The notes beneath the pieces are model-generated. The model was given only the letters and a program-made list of their open reading frames with translations. It made no database searches and had not been told where the DNA came from. Shown one piece after another: positions 46,344 to 55,217 of a DNA stretch of 64,000 nucleotides; position 1 is the stretch's first letter, and every line of letters begins with the position of its first letter. A program made the translations under genes and the position numbers. The DNA comes from Marispirochaeta sp. (GTDB taxonomy: Bacteria; Spirochaetota; Spirochaetia; JC444; Marispirochaetaceae): the NCBI RefSeq assembly GCF_963668165.1, contig NZ_OY764209.1:496001-560000 (forward strand). Direction: 5' to 3'.

Positions 46344-48535
46344 GACAGGGCTTCCTTTTTTGCGGCCTCGAGTTTCCTGAATTTTCCTGGAGGGATCCTC
46401 TCATACTTCTTAAACACCCGGATGAAGGTCTGAAGACTCGAGAAACCAGTCCTGAGGGCCACCTCTCCCACCGGGATATCCGGGTCAAGCAGGTAGGCCT
46501 TAGCCTTCTCCACCCGGCTGCGATTCAGATAATCGATGTAATTGGTCCCGAAATATTCCTTAAAGATACGACTGACGTAACTCGGACTCAGACCCACGGC
46601 GTCACCAATGTCTATAAGGGATACTTCCGGTTTATCCAGGTTGTGATCAAGATAATCGGCTATGCGCTTTGCGTTGGGAGCGGTTTTATCCGTCTTTTCC
46701 GCCTGAACCAGGGCGGCAGTATCCCTGCAGACAGAAAGGAGCCATTCACGGACCTCCTCCAGGGTCTCTTTTTCCCGAAATTCCTCGAACAGGGACTGCC
46801 CCGGTTCCCCCGAAGACAGCAAATTTCGTTCCTGTATCTCCATTAGAGAGTAGACGGTCTCCTCAAGGATCCATCGGCAGAGGCCAGTCTCCATTCCAGG
46901 GCACACCGTAAACAGCTGAAGCAGGCTGTCCAGAAGAAATTTGATATCGCCGCTGTTCCCGGATTTAACACAGGCAATAAGATTTCTTTCGCACTCCATG
47001 GCCGGTGAAAGCTTCTGCGTAAATCCCCGGGCATCGTCGTACTGATGTACAGATGCGTATCCGGAAATAAATCTCTGCTCCACCGCTCCGCGGGCCTGCC
47101 GGTACGACAGGTGTAACATCCCCAGGCTGTCACAGCTTTTACCGATACCGCAGCTCACGGTAAAGGGAAAATCCCTGCGGACCAGGGCAACAACATCCCC
47201 GGCACAATCAAGGTAGAAATCATCATCAGTATCATCCTTCAGGAGGCAGCAGAGGGTGTCTGCCTCCGTCAGTCCGCTCAGCCACAATGATTCTGCGGGA
47301 AACCGTGCACGGATCCGCTTGTGCATGGCATCTTTCACCAGGCGGAGGGATACAGGGTCCAGGGTTCGCCGCAGTTTTGAATATCCGTCAATCAGAAAAA
47401 CGAGGGGCCGGAACCTCCCCTCCGGTACGGATAAACCACAGAGATGCAGCATATTCTGATGATCAGCCTCTTCGCTTTCCCGGTTAAAAACCAGCCGGTA
47501 CAGGGTATACTCCCGGATAACCGGTCTGGCATATTCCAGGATCTCCGAAGAGTTCCCCAGCTGCTCCAGGGGGTAGTAGAGCCGCCGGGAGACCCGAAGC
47601 CCGATCAGCAGCAAAAGGAAAAGAGTCAGTATTATTATTACCAGGTTTACGAACAGCATTCCCCTGGCAAAAGCGATCAGTTCGTCCACATCGGATTCGT
47701 AGGTAAAAACCCACCGGGTATGGGGGGCAGTATAAAAAGAGACAATATGCCTGGTATTCGACTCTTCATGAACAAAAAAACCCTTGTCTCTGGAAGCAGC
47801 GGTTCTAAAGACAGCCTCATTACCGACAAAATTGCCGATTCGCTCCAGTTCAGGATGATCGAGGATGTATCCATCGACATTAATGACCTGTAAGGAGCCT
47901 GCAGATCCGCTGCCTGCGCTGAGATTTGAGAAAAGAACCTCCGTGTTCAAATTAATGGCAAGCCCTGCGGTTTTACCCCAGGTTCCGATGGGAAGATTGC
48001 TCAAAATTGTTATAAGCGAAGAAATCTTACCGTTTGAGTCCGTCACTATCCGGGTGGGCAACCGGTTCCGGCCGAGGAAATGACGATTGAACTGATCGAT
48101 CCAGGCTGTATCGTAAAATACATTGACCCGTGAAACCCCACTGTTGGAAGCGAGGATAATTCCCTCCCCGGCGGAATAGAGATAAATCGAGGAGACAAAA
48201 TCATAGGACCCGACAAAGGAAACAAAGAGGTCTGTTATCCGGGCATGCTGCTGGTAATCCTCCAGGGAAGGATCTATTACAAAGGAGATGACATCCGGAT
48301 TGCGGCCAATAACGGAAATGAGATTCTCCAGTCCGCGGATTTTTTCATCCACCCCCAGGGCATGGGAAACGAGAGAATCATTCACAGACAGAAGATAGTT
48401 TTCGCGGGCATGCCGGTAGGTCAGATAGTTGAAGATCAGGTTCAGTATAAGAACCGGGATAACAGAGAAAGACAAAACGGATATGAAGATCCTGGAAAAA
48501 CGGGAGGGATGAGAAAGGGAGGATGTTATCAGCAT
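46340..48535 (-). CDS. Membrane-bound AraC regulator with a large periplasmic sensor
   Basis: A 731-residue one-component regulator. Helices near residues 15-38 and 290-312 bracket a Cache-like extracellular domain (SVNDSLVSHALGVDEKIRGL, then YLYSAGEGIILASNSGV). The cytoplasmic part ends in an AraC double helix-turn-helix (IGDAVGLSPSYVSRIFKEYF, ALRTGFSSLQTFIRVFKKY). The sensor is joined directly to DNA binding without a kinase. It is divergent from the third TRAP operon and next to a tethered DctP-like gene, so it may sense the TRAP substrate. Confidence 0.87.
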   Translation of the reverse strand: MLITSSLSHPSRFSRIFISVLSFSVIPVLILNLIFNYLTYRHARENYLLSVNDSLVSHALGVDEKIRGLENLISVIGRNPDVISFVIDPSLEDYQQHARITDLFVSFVGSYDFVSSIYLYSAGEGIILASNSGVSRVNVFYDTAWIDQFNRHFLGRNRLPTRIVTDSNGKISSLITILSNLPIGTWGKTAGLAINLNTEVLFSNLSAGSGSAGSLQVINVDGYILDHPELERIGNFVGNEAVFRTAASRDKGFFVHEESNTRHIVSFYTAPHTRWVFTYESDVDELIAFARGMLFVNLVIIILTLFLLLLIGLRVSRRLYYPLEQLGNSSEILEYARPVIREYTLYRLVFNRESEEADHQNMLHLCGLSVPEGRFRPLVFLIDGYSKLRRTLDPVSLRLVKDAMHKRIRARFPAESLWLSGLTEADTLCCLLKDDTDDDFYLDCAGDVVALVRRDFPFTVSCGIGKSCDSLGMLHLSYRQARGAVEQRFISGYASVHQYDDARGFTQKLSPAMECERNLIACVKSGNSGDIKFLLDSLLQLFTVCPGMETGLCRWILEETVYSLMEIQERNLLSSGEPGQSLFEEFREKETLEEVREWLLSVCRDTAALVQAEKTDKTAPNAKRIADYLDHNLDKPEVSLIDIGDAVGLSPSYVSRIFKEYFGTNYIDYLNRSRVEKAKAYLLDPDIPVGEVALRTGFSSLQTFIRVFKKYERIPPGKFRKLEAAKKEALS

Positions 48536-48606
48536 TTACAATTCCTGCACTACGCGCTGCGATTATTATAGAAAACCCCATTATACAAAAAAATTGGACC
48601 TTGTCA

Positions 48607-48644
48607 TTAACTATCATTTTTTGCGATTTCCCGTGGATAGTTAA
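48607..48644. promoter_or_regulatory. Inverted repeat upstream of the third TRAP operon
   Basis: TTAACTATC (48607-48615) and GATAGTTAA (48636-48644) are perfect inverted copies 20 bases apart, in the region between the membrane AraC gene and dctP. It is a candidate operator for that regulator. Confidence 0.5.
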
Positions 48645-48779
48645 CAATACTTTACCTCGATACACCAATATTTTTATTAAAAAAACTGGCCGTTTACAGT
48701 TTCTCTTCCAAGCTCATAAAATCAGAGTCAGACTTTCCTGAAAAGGACGTCATCATCATTTTTACGGAGGTGTTTCGTA

Positions 48780-49769
48780 ATGAAACGTGCTCTTATTGTA
48801 CTTACTGTCCTTGCAGTCCTCACAACTGGCATCTTTGCCGAGGGCTCTTCCGAAGGCGCAGCCGATTCCTATACCCTGCGGCTTTCTCACGTTCTTCCCA
48901 CAGACCACCAGAACCATAAGACGGCTGTAAAGTTCGCCGACCTGGTCAAAGAAAAGACCGGCGGAAAAGTAAACATCGAAATTTTTCCCGCCGCCCAACT
49001 CGGAAACGAGAAGGAGATTACCGATTCTGTGGCCATGGGCACCCTGGATTTTGCCCTCTGCGGATTTGGTGAAGTCACCAAGCGCTTCCCGGTATCCGGA
49101 ATCTTCGACGGCCCCTTTGTGTTCAGGAACCGCGAACACCTGGCCCAGGTTTACAAAAGCGATATCTTCTGGGACATCATGGCAGACATGGAAGAGGTTG
49201 GAATACAGATGGTCTCCCCCGGCTACTACGGAACCCGTCACGTAACAACCACCGATACTGTAGTTAAAACCCCGGCTGACCTGAACGGTCTCAAGCTCCG
49301 CTGCCCGGACCAGCCCATGTTCGTGGCAACCACAAAAGCCATGGGCGCAACCCCCACTCCCATGGCCTTTTCAGAGGTTTACCTTGCCCTTCAGCAGGGT
49401 GTCGCCGACGGCCAGGAGAACCCGGCAGCGGCCATTACCTCCATGAAGTTCTACGAGGTCCAGAAATACCTGGTAAAGACAGGCCACATCATCTACGGAA
49501 ATCATATCTTCGGCAGCACCCGGACCCTGTCCAAACTGCCCCAGGAGCTTCAGGCAGCTATCGCCGAAGCGGGCAGGGAAGTTTCCGGCTGGTGGATCGA
49601 GCAGTCCTTCGCTGATGAGGACGTTCTGCTTAAGGGCCTTGAGGACAAGGGAATGACCATAGTTGAACCGGACAAGGACGCCTTTATTTCCGCCGCCCAG
49701 TTTATCTACGATGAGTATGAATCAAAATGGGGTGAAGGCCTGCTGGAAAAGCTCAGAGCCATTCAGTAA
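48780..49769 (+). CDS. dctP: TRAP transporter solute-binding protein (DctP family)
   Basis: A 329-residue DctP protein with a signal peptide (MKRALIVLTVLAVLTTGIFA) ending before EGSSEGA. Motifs are HQNHKTAVKFADLVKEKTGG, GLKLRCPDQPMF and ALQQGVADGQENPAAA. GGAGG lies before the ATG. It is divergent from the membrane AraC regulator. The zinc alcohol dehydrogenase at the end of this operon suggests a polyol or sugar-acid ligand. Confidence 0.93.
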   Translation: MKRALIVLTVLAVLTTGIFAEGSSEGAADSYTLRLSHVLPTDHQNHKTAVKFADLVKEKTGGKVNIEIFPAAQLGNEKEITDSVAMGTLDFALCGFGEVTKRFPVSGIFDGPFVFRNREHLAQVYKSDIFWDIMADMEEVGIQMVSPGYYGTRHVTTTDTVVKTPADLNGLKLRCPDQPMFVATTKAMGATPTPMAFSEVYLALQQGVADGQENPAAAITSMKFYEVQKYLVKTGHIIYGNHIFGSTRTLSKLPQELQAAIAEAGREVSGWWIEQSFADEDVLLKGLEDKGMTIVEPDKDAFISAAQFIYDEYESKWGEGLLEKLRAIQ

Positions 49770-49805
49770 CAGAACGGCCGGTATGTAATTACGCACGGCA
49801 AGGAG

Positions 49806-49827
49806 CCGTCCTCCCCGGAGGACGGCC
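49806..49827 (+). terminator. Stem-loop between dctP and dctQ
   Basis: GCCGTCCTCC (49806-49815) and GGAGGACGGC (49818-49827) form a perfect GC-rich stem with a tight loop. No T-run follows. It is the third such hairpin in a TRAP operon in this window. Confidence 0.7.
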
Positions 49828-49861
49828 TCCAGCCTATTATACCGCCTTTCAGGGAGTTTGT

Positions 49862-50404
49862 ATGTTTAACAAAACCAGGGGATTTCTGGCCTCCATGGAC
49901 ACAATATTCCTGATAACCTGCCTTGGAGTAATGGGAATAGTGCTCTTTGCCCAGGTTGTAACCAGATATGTCTTTCAGACGCCCCTTGTATGGAGTGAAG
50001 AGGCCGCACGGTATCTTCACGTATGGATTGCACTTTTCGGCATTAATTTTGGATTGCGCCAGAATGCCCACATACGGGTCACCTTTTTTTATGACCGTAT
50101 GCCGGGAAGAATCAAGGGATTCGTCCGTGTTTTCTCGGATATCGTCATTCTTGCCACCATCGGCGTTTACCTTCCCGGCTCAGTAATTTTTATACAGGAC
50201 CAGGCCACAATCGTTTCCTCCGCCATGGAGGTCAATATGGGCCTGGTATATATCCCATCTTTCATCGGTTTTTTCGTGGCATTCCTCTATTTTCTGGTGC
50301 AGACCTTTCAGTCGATCCGCCTTGTATTCAGCGGGCATATTGAAGAGGTTCCAGCACTGGAAGAAACGCCAGCAACCGTAGCCCAGGGAGACCAGGACCA
50401 ATGA
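49862..50404 (+). CDS. dctQ: TRAP transporter small permease (DctQ family)
   Basis: A 180-residue protein with four helices and the signature TPLVWSEEAARYLHVWIALF. The C-terminal tail is longer than in the other two copies and acidic. AGGGAG precedes the ATG. It overlaps dctM by four bases. Confidence 0.9.
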   Translation: MFNKTRGFLASMDTIFLITCLGVMGIVLFAQVVTRYVFQTPLVWSEEAARYLHVWIALFGINFGLRQNAHIRVTFFYDRMPGRIKGFVRVFSDIVILATIGVYLPGSVIFIQDQATIVSSAMEVNMGLVYIPSFIGFFVAFLYFLVQTFQSIRLVFSGHIEEVPALEETPATVAQGDQDQ

Positions 50405-51669
50405 TAATTCTCTTCAGTGTTTTTTCCCTCCTGCTCATCGCTGGAGTACCCATAGCTTTCTGTCTTTTTTCCAGTTCCATTATTTACATGCTGATTTACG
50501 ATCTTCCGATCCAGATGGCCGCCGCAAAACTCGTTGCCGGCCCGGATTCGTTTCCGCTTCTGGCTATCGCCTTTTTTGTCCTTGCAGGGGCAATCATGAA
50601 TTCCGGAGGGATCACAAGGCGTATATTCTCCTTTGCCGAACACCTGGTGGGACACCTGACCGGAGGTCTGGGACATGCGAACGTGCTGGCCTCCATCATC
50701 TTTTCCGGAATGTCAGGTTCAGCGGCTGCCGATGTGGGAGGCCTGGGTGCAATTGAGCTTCAGGCCATGCGGGAATCCGGCTACAGTGAAGACTTCAGCC
50801 TGGCGGTAACCGGAGGCTCCTCCATTATAGGGCCCATTATTCCTCCCAGCATTCCCGCAGTTGTCTTCGGTGTTGCTTCGGGGGTATCCATCGGAAGACT
50901 CTTCGTGGCAGGGATTATTCCCGGTTTCCTGATGGCCGCAGCCATGTCCATACTGATCTACTTTCAATGCCGCGGCTACGATCATCTGAAACGTAAACGT
51001 GCCGGCATCGGTGAGATTGCCACAGCTTTCAAAATCTCCTTTTTCCCCCTCCTAACCCCGGTAATCATCATGGGGGGAATAATAGGGGGAATATTCACTC
51101 CCACGGAAGCAGCAATAATCGCCGTATTTTATGCCCTGATCCTCGGTTTTACCTACAAGGCAATCACCCTGCGGGACCTGCCGCGCTTCCTTGTGGAGAC
51201 CCTTAACACGACCATCGGAATCCTCTTTATTATTGCCTCAGCCAGCCTTTTTGCCTGGGTGCTGACTATATCCCAGTTTCCCCAGAAGTTCGCCATTACC
51301 TTTATGGGACTTGTGAGCAATAAGTACGTGGCCCTTATTCTGCTTAACGTATTCCTTTTAATTGTTGGCTGCTTTATGGAAACGACCCCGGCCCAGATGA
51401 TCCTGGTACCCATACTCCTGCCTATTTTTGTCTCCCTCGGGGTAGATCCGGTACACTTCGGTATCATCATGATCCTGAACCTGATGATCGGACTGATGAC
51501 CCCTCCCCTGGGACTGGTACTGTATGTATTATCCAGTGTCTCCAAAGTTTCGATTGAAAGACTTTCGAAAACCGTATTACCTTATGTTATAGTTATAGGG
51601 ATAGTTTTACTTTTTGTTACCTATATTCCGCAGATTGTTTTGTTCCTGCCGAATCTGATTTACGGCTAG
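50401..51669 (+). CDS. dctM: TRAP transporter large permease (DctM family)
   Basis: A 422-residue permease with FFVLAGAIMNSGGITRRIF, FSGMSGSAAADVGGLGAIE and LNLMIGLMTPPLGLVLYVL. The ATG overlaps the dctQ stop. It is followed by a zinc alcohol dehydrogenase gene after 27 bases, probably in the same transcript. Confidence 0.93.
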   Translation: MIILFSVFSLLLIAGVPIAFCLFSSSIIYMLIYDLPIQMAAAKLVAGPDSFPLLAIAFFVLAGAIMNSGGITRRIFSFAEHLVGHLTGGLGHANVLASIIFSGMSGSAAADVGGLGAIELQAMRESGYSEDFSLAVTGGSSIIGPIIPPSIPAVVFGVASGVSIGRLFVAGIIPGFLMAAAMSILIYFQCRGYDHLKRKRAGIGEIATAFKISFFPLLTPVIIMGGIIGGIFTPTEAAIIAVFYALILGFTYKAITLRDLPRFLVETLNTTIGILFIIASASLFAWVLTISQFPQKFAITFMGLVSNKYVALILLNVFLLIVGCFMETTPAQMILVPILLPIFVSLGVDPVHFGIIMILNLMIGLMTPPLGLVLYVLSSVSKVSIERLSKTVLPYVIVIGIVLLFVTYIPQIVLFLPNLIYG

Positions 51670-51696
51670 GGTTAAACGAAAAAAAGGAGATTACTG

Positions 51697-52719
51697 ATGT
51701 TACAAACACGATTGCCGGAAGCATATACCGTAGAATACCGGGACGTACCGGTACCGGAAATCGGCCCCGACGAGGTGCTGATTAAAATCAAGCGTTTTGG
51801 AATCTGCGGGTCGGATATCCAGGTCTACCACGGACAGCACAAGTACATGACCTTTCCTGTGGTTCAGGGCCATGAAGCCTCGGGAGTCCTGGAAAAGATC
51901 GGAGATACAGTCTCAGGGCTTAAGGTTGGGCAGGCTGTTACCGTTCAGCCCCAGATCTTCTGCGGGAAATGCCAGCCCTGTAAGACCGGACACCCCAATG
52001 TCTGCCAGAATTTACAGGTCTACGGTGTCCACACAGACGGCATGGCCCAGGAATATTTCGCCGTCCCCGCGGAAAAGATCATCCCACTGCCCGAGGGCTG
52101 CTCCTTTGACGACGGGGCCCTGATCGAACCCATTACCGTGGGGGTTGGAGCTATCCGGCGCTGCGGAGATGTGCAGGATAAAAGCATCTGCATCCTGGGA
52201 GCAGGGCCCATCGGAAATTTTACCGCCCAGGTGGCTCAGGCCAAAGGGGCCAAGGTCATGGTTACGGACATAAACCAGAAGAAACTTGACCTGGCCTCTT
52301 CCATGGGGATCAAAGACACCATCAATACGGAGAACAGGGACCTGAAGGGGTGCATAGCCGATGTCTTTGGCCCGGCGGGCGCGGACATCATTATTGACTG
52401 CGCCGGTGCCCCGGCAAGCCTGACTTCCGCTATAAAGAGCGCCCGGCCTGCTTCGAAAATCGTCATTGTGGCGAACTTCAAGGTTCCGGTGGAGGTGGAG
52501 ATTCCCCTTATTCAGCGTCAGCAGATAGACGTGCTGGGGGTAATGATGTACCTCAAGGAGGATTTCTTTACCGCCGTGGATCTGGTCAGCCAGGGGAAGG
52601 TAACAACGGATGGAATCATCTCCGAATATTTCGATATCCGCAAGCTCAAAGAAGCTTATGAGTACATCGACGAACACCGGCTGGATGTGAACAAGGTAAT
52701 GATGACCTTCGACGAATAG
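51697..52719 (+). CDS. Zinc-dependent alcohol dehydrogenase (sorbitol/threonine dehydrogenase-like)
   Basis: A 340-residue medium-chain dehydrogenase. Catalytic zinc ligands are C37 (FGICGSD) and H59/E60 (GHEASG); the structural zinc cysteines C89, C92, C95 and C103 are all present. The cofactor motif GAGPIG lies near residue 168. It probably oxidises a secondary alcohol on a polyol or sugar acid imported by the TRAP system. AAGGAG precedes the ATG. A terminator follows the gene. Confidence 0.88.
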   Translation: MLQTRLPEAYTVEYRDVPVPEIGPDEVLIKIKRFGICGSDIQVYHGQHKYMTFPVVQGHEASGVLEKIGDTVSGLKVGQAVTVQPQIFCGKCQPCKTGHPNVCQNLQVYGVHTDGMAQEYFAVPAEKIIPLPEGCSFDDGALIEPITVGVGAIRRCGDVQDKSICILGAGPIGNFTAQVAQAKGAKVMVTDINQKKLDLASSMGIKDTINTENRDLKGCIADVFGPAGADIIIDCAGAPASLTSAIKSARPASKIVIVANFKVPVEVEIPLIQRQQIDVLGVMMYLKEDFFTAVDLVSQGKVTTDGIISEYFDIRKLKEAYEYIDEHRLDVNKVMMTFDE

Positions 52720-52742
52720 GGCCCGCTGCAATCCGATCCAAT

Positions 52743-52781
52743 CAGCGCCTTCCTTCCCTTCGAAGGAAGACGCTTTCTCTT
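52743..52781 (+). terminator. Intrinsic terminator after the third TRAP operon
   Basis: AGCG-C-CTTCCTT (52743-52754) pairs with AAGGAAG-A-CGCT (52763-52774), followed by TTCTCTT. It closes the transcript of the dehydrogenase gene. Confidence 0.7.
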
Positions 52782-52808
52782 GCCAGCCATCCTTCTGATC
52801 GCTATATT
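52780..52808 (+). promoter_or_regulatory. Promoter giving a probably leaderless ABC exporter mRNA
   Basis: TTGCCA (52780-52785) and TATATT (52803-52808) are 17 bases apart. The expected start of RNA is at or next to the ATG at 52815, and no ribosome site precedes that ATG. Confidence 0.5.
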
Positions 52809-52814
52809 CAAATC

Positions 52815-53699
52815 ATGAGCAGTATTATAAGAATCGAAGGACTTACAAAGCACTTCGGTACTCTTGTTGCGGTGGATAATATTTCCTTTTCCATTCAGGA
52901 GGGCATCTGTTTCGGACTCCTCGGACCCAACGGCGCTGGAAAGACTACCACCATCGAGATGATGGAGGGTATCATAGCCTCGACAGGAGGTACGATCCTG
53001 TTCCGCGACCAGCCAATCGGTCCAAACTTCCACGAGAAGGTTGGAATCCAGTTTCAGCACACCGCTCTGCAGGAATTTATTACCGTCGAGGAGACCCTGA
53101 AGCTATTTTCCGCTCTCTACATTAAGCACCGCGATCTGGAAGAAGTTATCGAGATCTGCAGCCTGCAGGACATTCTGAAACGGGATAACCGCAAGCTCTC
53201 CGGGGGACAGCGGCAGCGCCTGCTTCTTGCCCTGGCCCTGGTTAATGATCCGGAGCTGGTCTTCCTGGACGAACCCACTACAGGGCTGGACCCACAGGCC
53301 CGACGCAATTTCTGGTCCCTGATCGAGAAAATCAGGGCGGAAGGTAAAACCGTAATCCTGACGACCCACTATATGGATGAGGCACAGGAGCTCTGTGACG
53401 AGATCGCCATCATGGACCACGGGCACATTATCGCCCGGGACTCCCCGCAAAACCTGCTCTCCGCCCATTTCGACGGGGTACTGGTGCGGCTGCCCTGGGG
53501 TAATTCTGCGCCTCTTCCCTTCTCTTTCTCGGAGAAGGCGATCAGAATCAACAACCATATAGAGATTCACTCACAGGACGTCGATGCCACCCTCCACGAG
53601 CTGATCCACGCCGGGGTACATCTTGAGGGGCTCGCGATCCACTCTCCAGACCTGGACGACCTCTTTCTCAAACTGACAGGATCCTCCTTGCGGAGCTGA
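52815..53699 (+). CDS. ABC-2 type exporter ATP-binding protein
   Basis: A 294-residue ATPase with Walker A GPNGAGKTTTIEMMEG, signature LSGGQRQRLLLALAL, Walker B LVFLDEPTTGLDP and the switch histidine in TTHYMDEAQ. The C-terminal region after residue 215 is of the drug/antibiotic exporter type. There is no ribosome site before the ATG. It is paired with the permease gene 15 bases downstream. Confidence 0.92.
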   Translation: MSSIIRIEGLTKHFGTLVAVDNISFSIQEGICFGLLGPNGAGKTTTIEMMEGIIASTGGTILFRDQPIGPNFHEKVGIQFQHTALQEFITVEETLKLFSALYIKHRDLEEVIEICSLQDILKRDNRKLSGGQRQRLLLALALVNDPELVFLDEPTTGLDPQARRNFWSLIEKIRAEGKTVILTTHYMDEAQELCDEIAIMDHGHIIARDSPQNLLSAHFDGVLVRLPWGNSAPLPFSFSEKAIRINNHIEIHSQDVDATLHELIHAGVHLEGLAIHSPDLDDLFLKLTGSSLRS

Positions 53700-53714
53700 A
53701 AAAGGAAACTGACT

Positions 53715-54707
53715 ATGCGGAAATTACTTGCCCTGCTGCATGCCCGGAACATGGAGTTTATTCGAGACCGGGGGACCCTCTTCTGGAACCTGGTTTTCCC
53801 CCTCTTTCTGGTCTTCGGTTTTGCCTTCGCCTTCTCCGGCGGAAACGATTACCTCTTCAAGACCGGTATTGTCGGTCCGGCCCCGGGAGAAGCCCTCTTT
53901 CTGCAGGAAAAGTATATCGAGTTTGTCTCTTATGATCAGCTTGACGAAGCGGCGGAAAAACTTCGGCACCACCAGATAGACCTGGTCATCGATTACGACT
54001 CCGGAACCTACCTGATAAACAGGGAGTCGGCACGGGGATCGGCAGCGGAAAAGCTGCTGCTTTCGCTCAGCAGCACTACTTTGAAAAAAGAAGAAGTCAG
54101 CGGCAAAGCAATCCGCTACGTCGACTGGTTTGTGCCGGGAGTTATCGGAATGAACATGATGTTCTCCTGCATTTTCGGCGTAGGATGGGTCATCGTGCGC
54201 TACCGCAAGAACGGTGTGCTGAAGAGACTCAAAGCAACCCCTGTGCGGGCAATCCAGTTTATTCTGGCCCAGCTTTTTTCCAGGCTCTATATTGTTCTCA
54301 TTACTGCAGCGCTTGTTTACGCTGGAAGCAATCTGTTTCTTGATTTCATGATGCTCGGCTCATACCTGGATCTTATTCTTGTAACCGCGCTGGCCACAAT
54401 CTGCATGATAAGCTTCGGATTGATATTCGCCGCCCGCCTTAAGAGCGAGGAACTAGCCAACGGGCTGATGAACCTTGCAACCTGGCCGATGATGGTATTT
54501 TCCGGGGTATTCTTTTCGCTGGAAGGAACGCCTGAACTGCTGCAGAAGATCGCTCGGTTTTTTCCTTTAACCCACTATATAGAAGCCGCCAGGGCAATCA
54601 TGCTGGACGGGGCCGGCCTGATACAGGTAGCCCCGAACCTCATGATTCTCATACTCCTGTCGGCAGTTTTTCTGGGGATAAGCGCCCTCAGCTTCAAGTG
54701 GGAGTAA
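53715..54707 (+). CDS. ABC-2 type exporter permease
   Basis: A 330-residue membrane protein of the ABC-2 family: one helix near residue 25, an extracytoplasmic domain (about 50-135), and five more helices. The segment RYRKNGVLKRLKATPVRAIQF is the family coupling loop and VFFSLEGTPELLQKIARFFP is also typical. AAAGGAA precedes the ATG. It acts with the ATPase encoded just before it, exporting an unknown drug or lipid. Confidence 0.9.
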   Translation: MRKLLALLHARNMEFIRDRGTLFWNLVFPLFLVFGFAFAFSGGNDYLFKTGIVGPAPGEALFLQEKYIEFVSYDQLDEAAEKLRHHQIDLVIDYDSGTYLINRESARGSAAEKLLLSLSSTTLKKEEVSGKAIRYVDWFVPGVIGMNMMFSCIFGVGWVIVRYRKNGVLKRLKATPVRAIQFILAQLFSRLYIVLITAALVYAGSNLFLDFMMLGSYLDLILVTALATICMISFGLIFAARLKSEELANGLMNLATWPMMVFSGVFFSLEGTPELLQKIARFFPLTHYIEAARAIMLDGAGLIQVAPNLMILILLSAVFLGISALSFKWE

Positions 54708-54794
54708 TGAGGAGACAGTAAAGCCGGGAAAATAGCTATGCTCCGCGTACAAAGAATATACACAGCACAGAAAACCTGGCAAACAGAATTATAA

Positions 54795-54823
54795 TTGACA
54801 GTGCTACATACTGCAACTATAGT
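54795..54823 (+). promoter_or_regulatory. Strong sigma70-type promoter for the phosphorelay operon
   Basis: A consensus TTGACA (54795-54800) and a near-consensus TATAGT (54818-54823) are 17 bases apart. RNA would start near 54830, ten bases before the receiver gene. Confidence 0.75.
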
Positions 54824-54839
54824 TGAAAGCGGATGTTAT

Positions 54840-55217
54840 ATGACAAAAGTGTCGCTACTCTATATTGACGACGAATATTTGAATCTTCTTGCATTCAAAG
54901 CCCTCTTCCGCAGGGACTATACCGTCTACTGCGCGAACAGCGCAGAGGAGGGCCTGAAGAAATTACAGCAGAATCCCGTGGATTTTATATTCTGCGACCA
55001 GCGTATGCCTGGTATGTCGGGAACAGAGTTTCTTTCAATCGTCAGGGTTTCCTTTCCACATCTAAACCGGTGTATTATCTCCGGCTTTACCGACGATGCG
55101 GCTATACGCCAAGGGCTTAAAACAGGCCTTATCGACAGGGCTTTTGAGAAACCTTACAATCAGGGGAGTCTGGTTCAGTATATCAAGGCGGCGACAGATG
55201 AACAGGTTCGCGGCTGA
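54840..55217 (+). CDS. Single-domain response regulator (receiver only)
   Basis: A 125-residue CheY-like receiver with the acidic residues of YIDDE, phospho-acceptor D53 in [13 protein letters not shown] and the lysine in AFEKPYNQG. It has no output domain. The ATG at 54840 is chosen because the promoter -10 element lies only 17 bases upstream, which rules out the longer reading. It overlaps the next gene by 20 bases. It is probably a relay partner of the two kinases encoded downstream. Confidence 0.88.
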   Translation: MTKVSLLYIDDEYLNLLAFKALFRRDYTVYCANSAEEGLKKLQQNPVDFIFCDQRMPGMSGTEFLSIVRVSFPHLNRCIISGFTDDAAIRQGLKTGLIDRAFEKPYNQGSLVQYIKAATDEQVRG

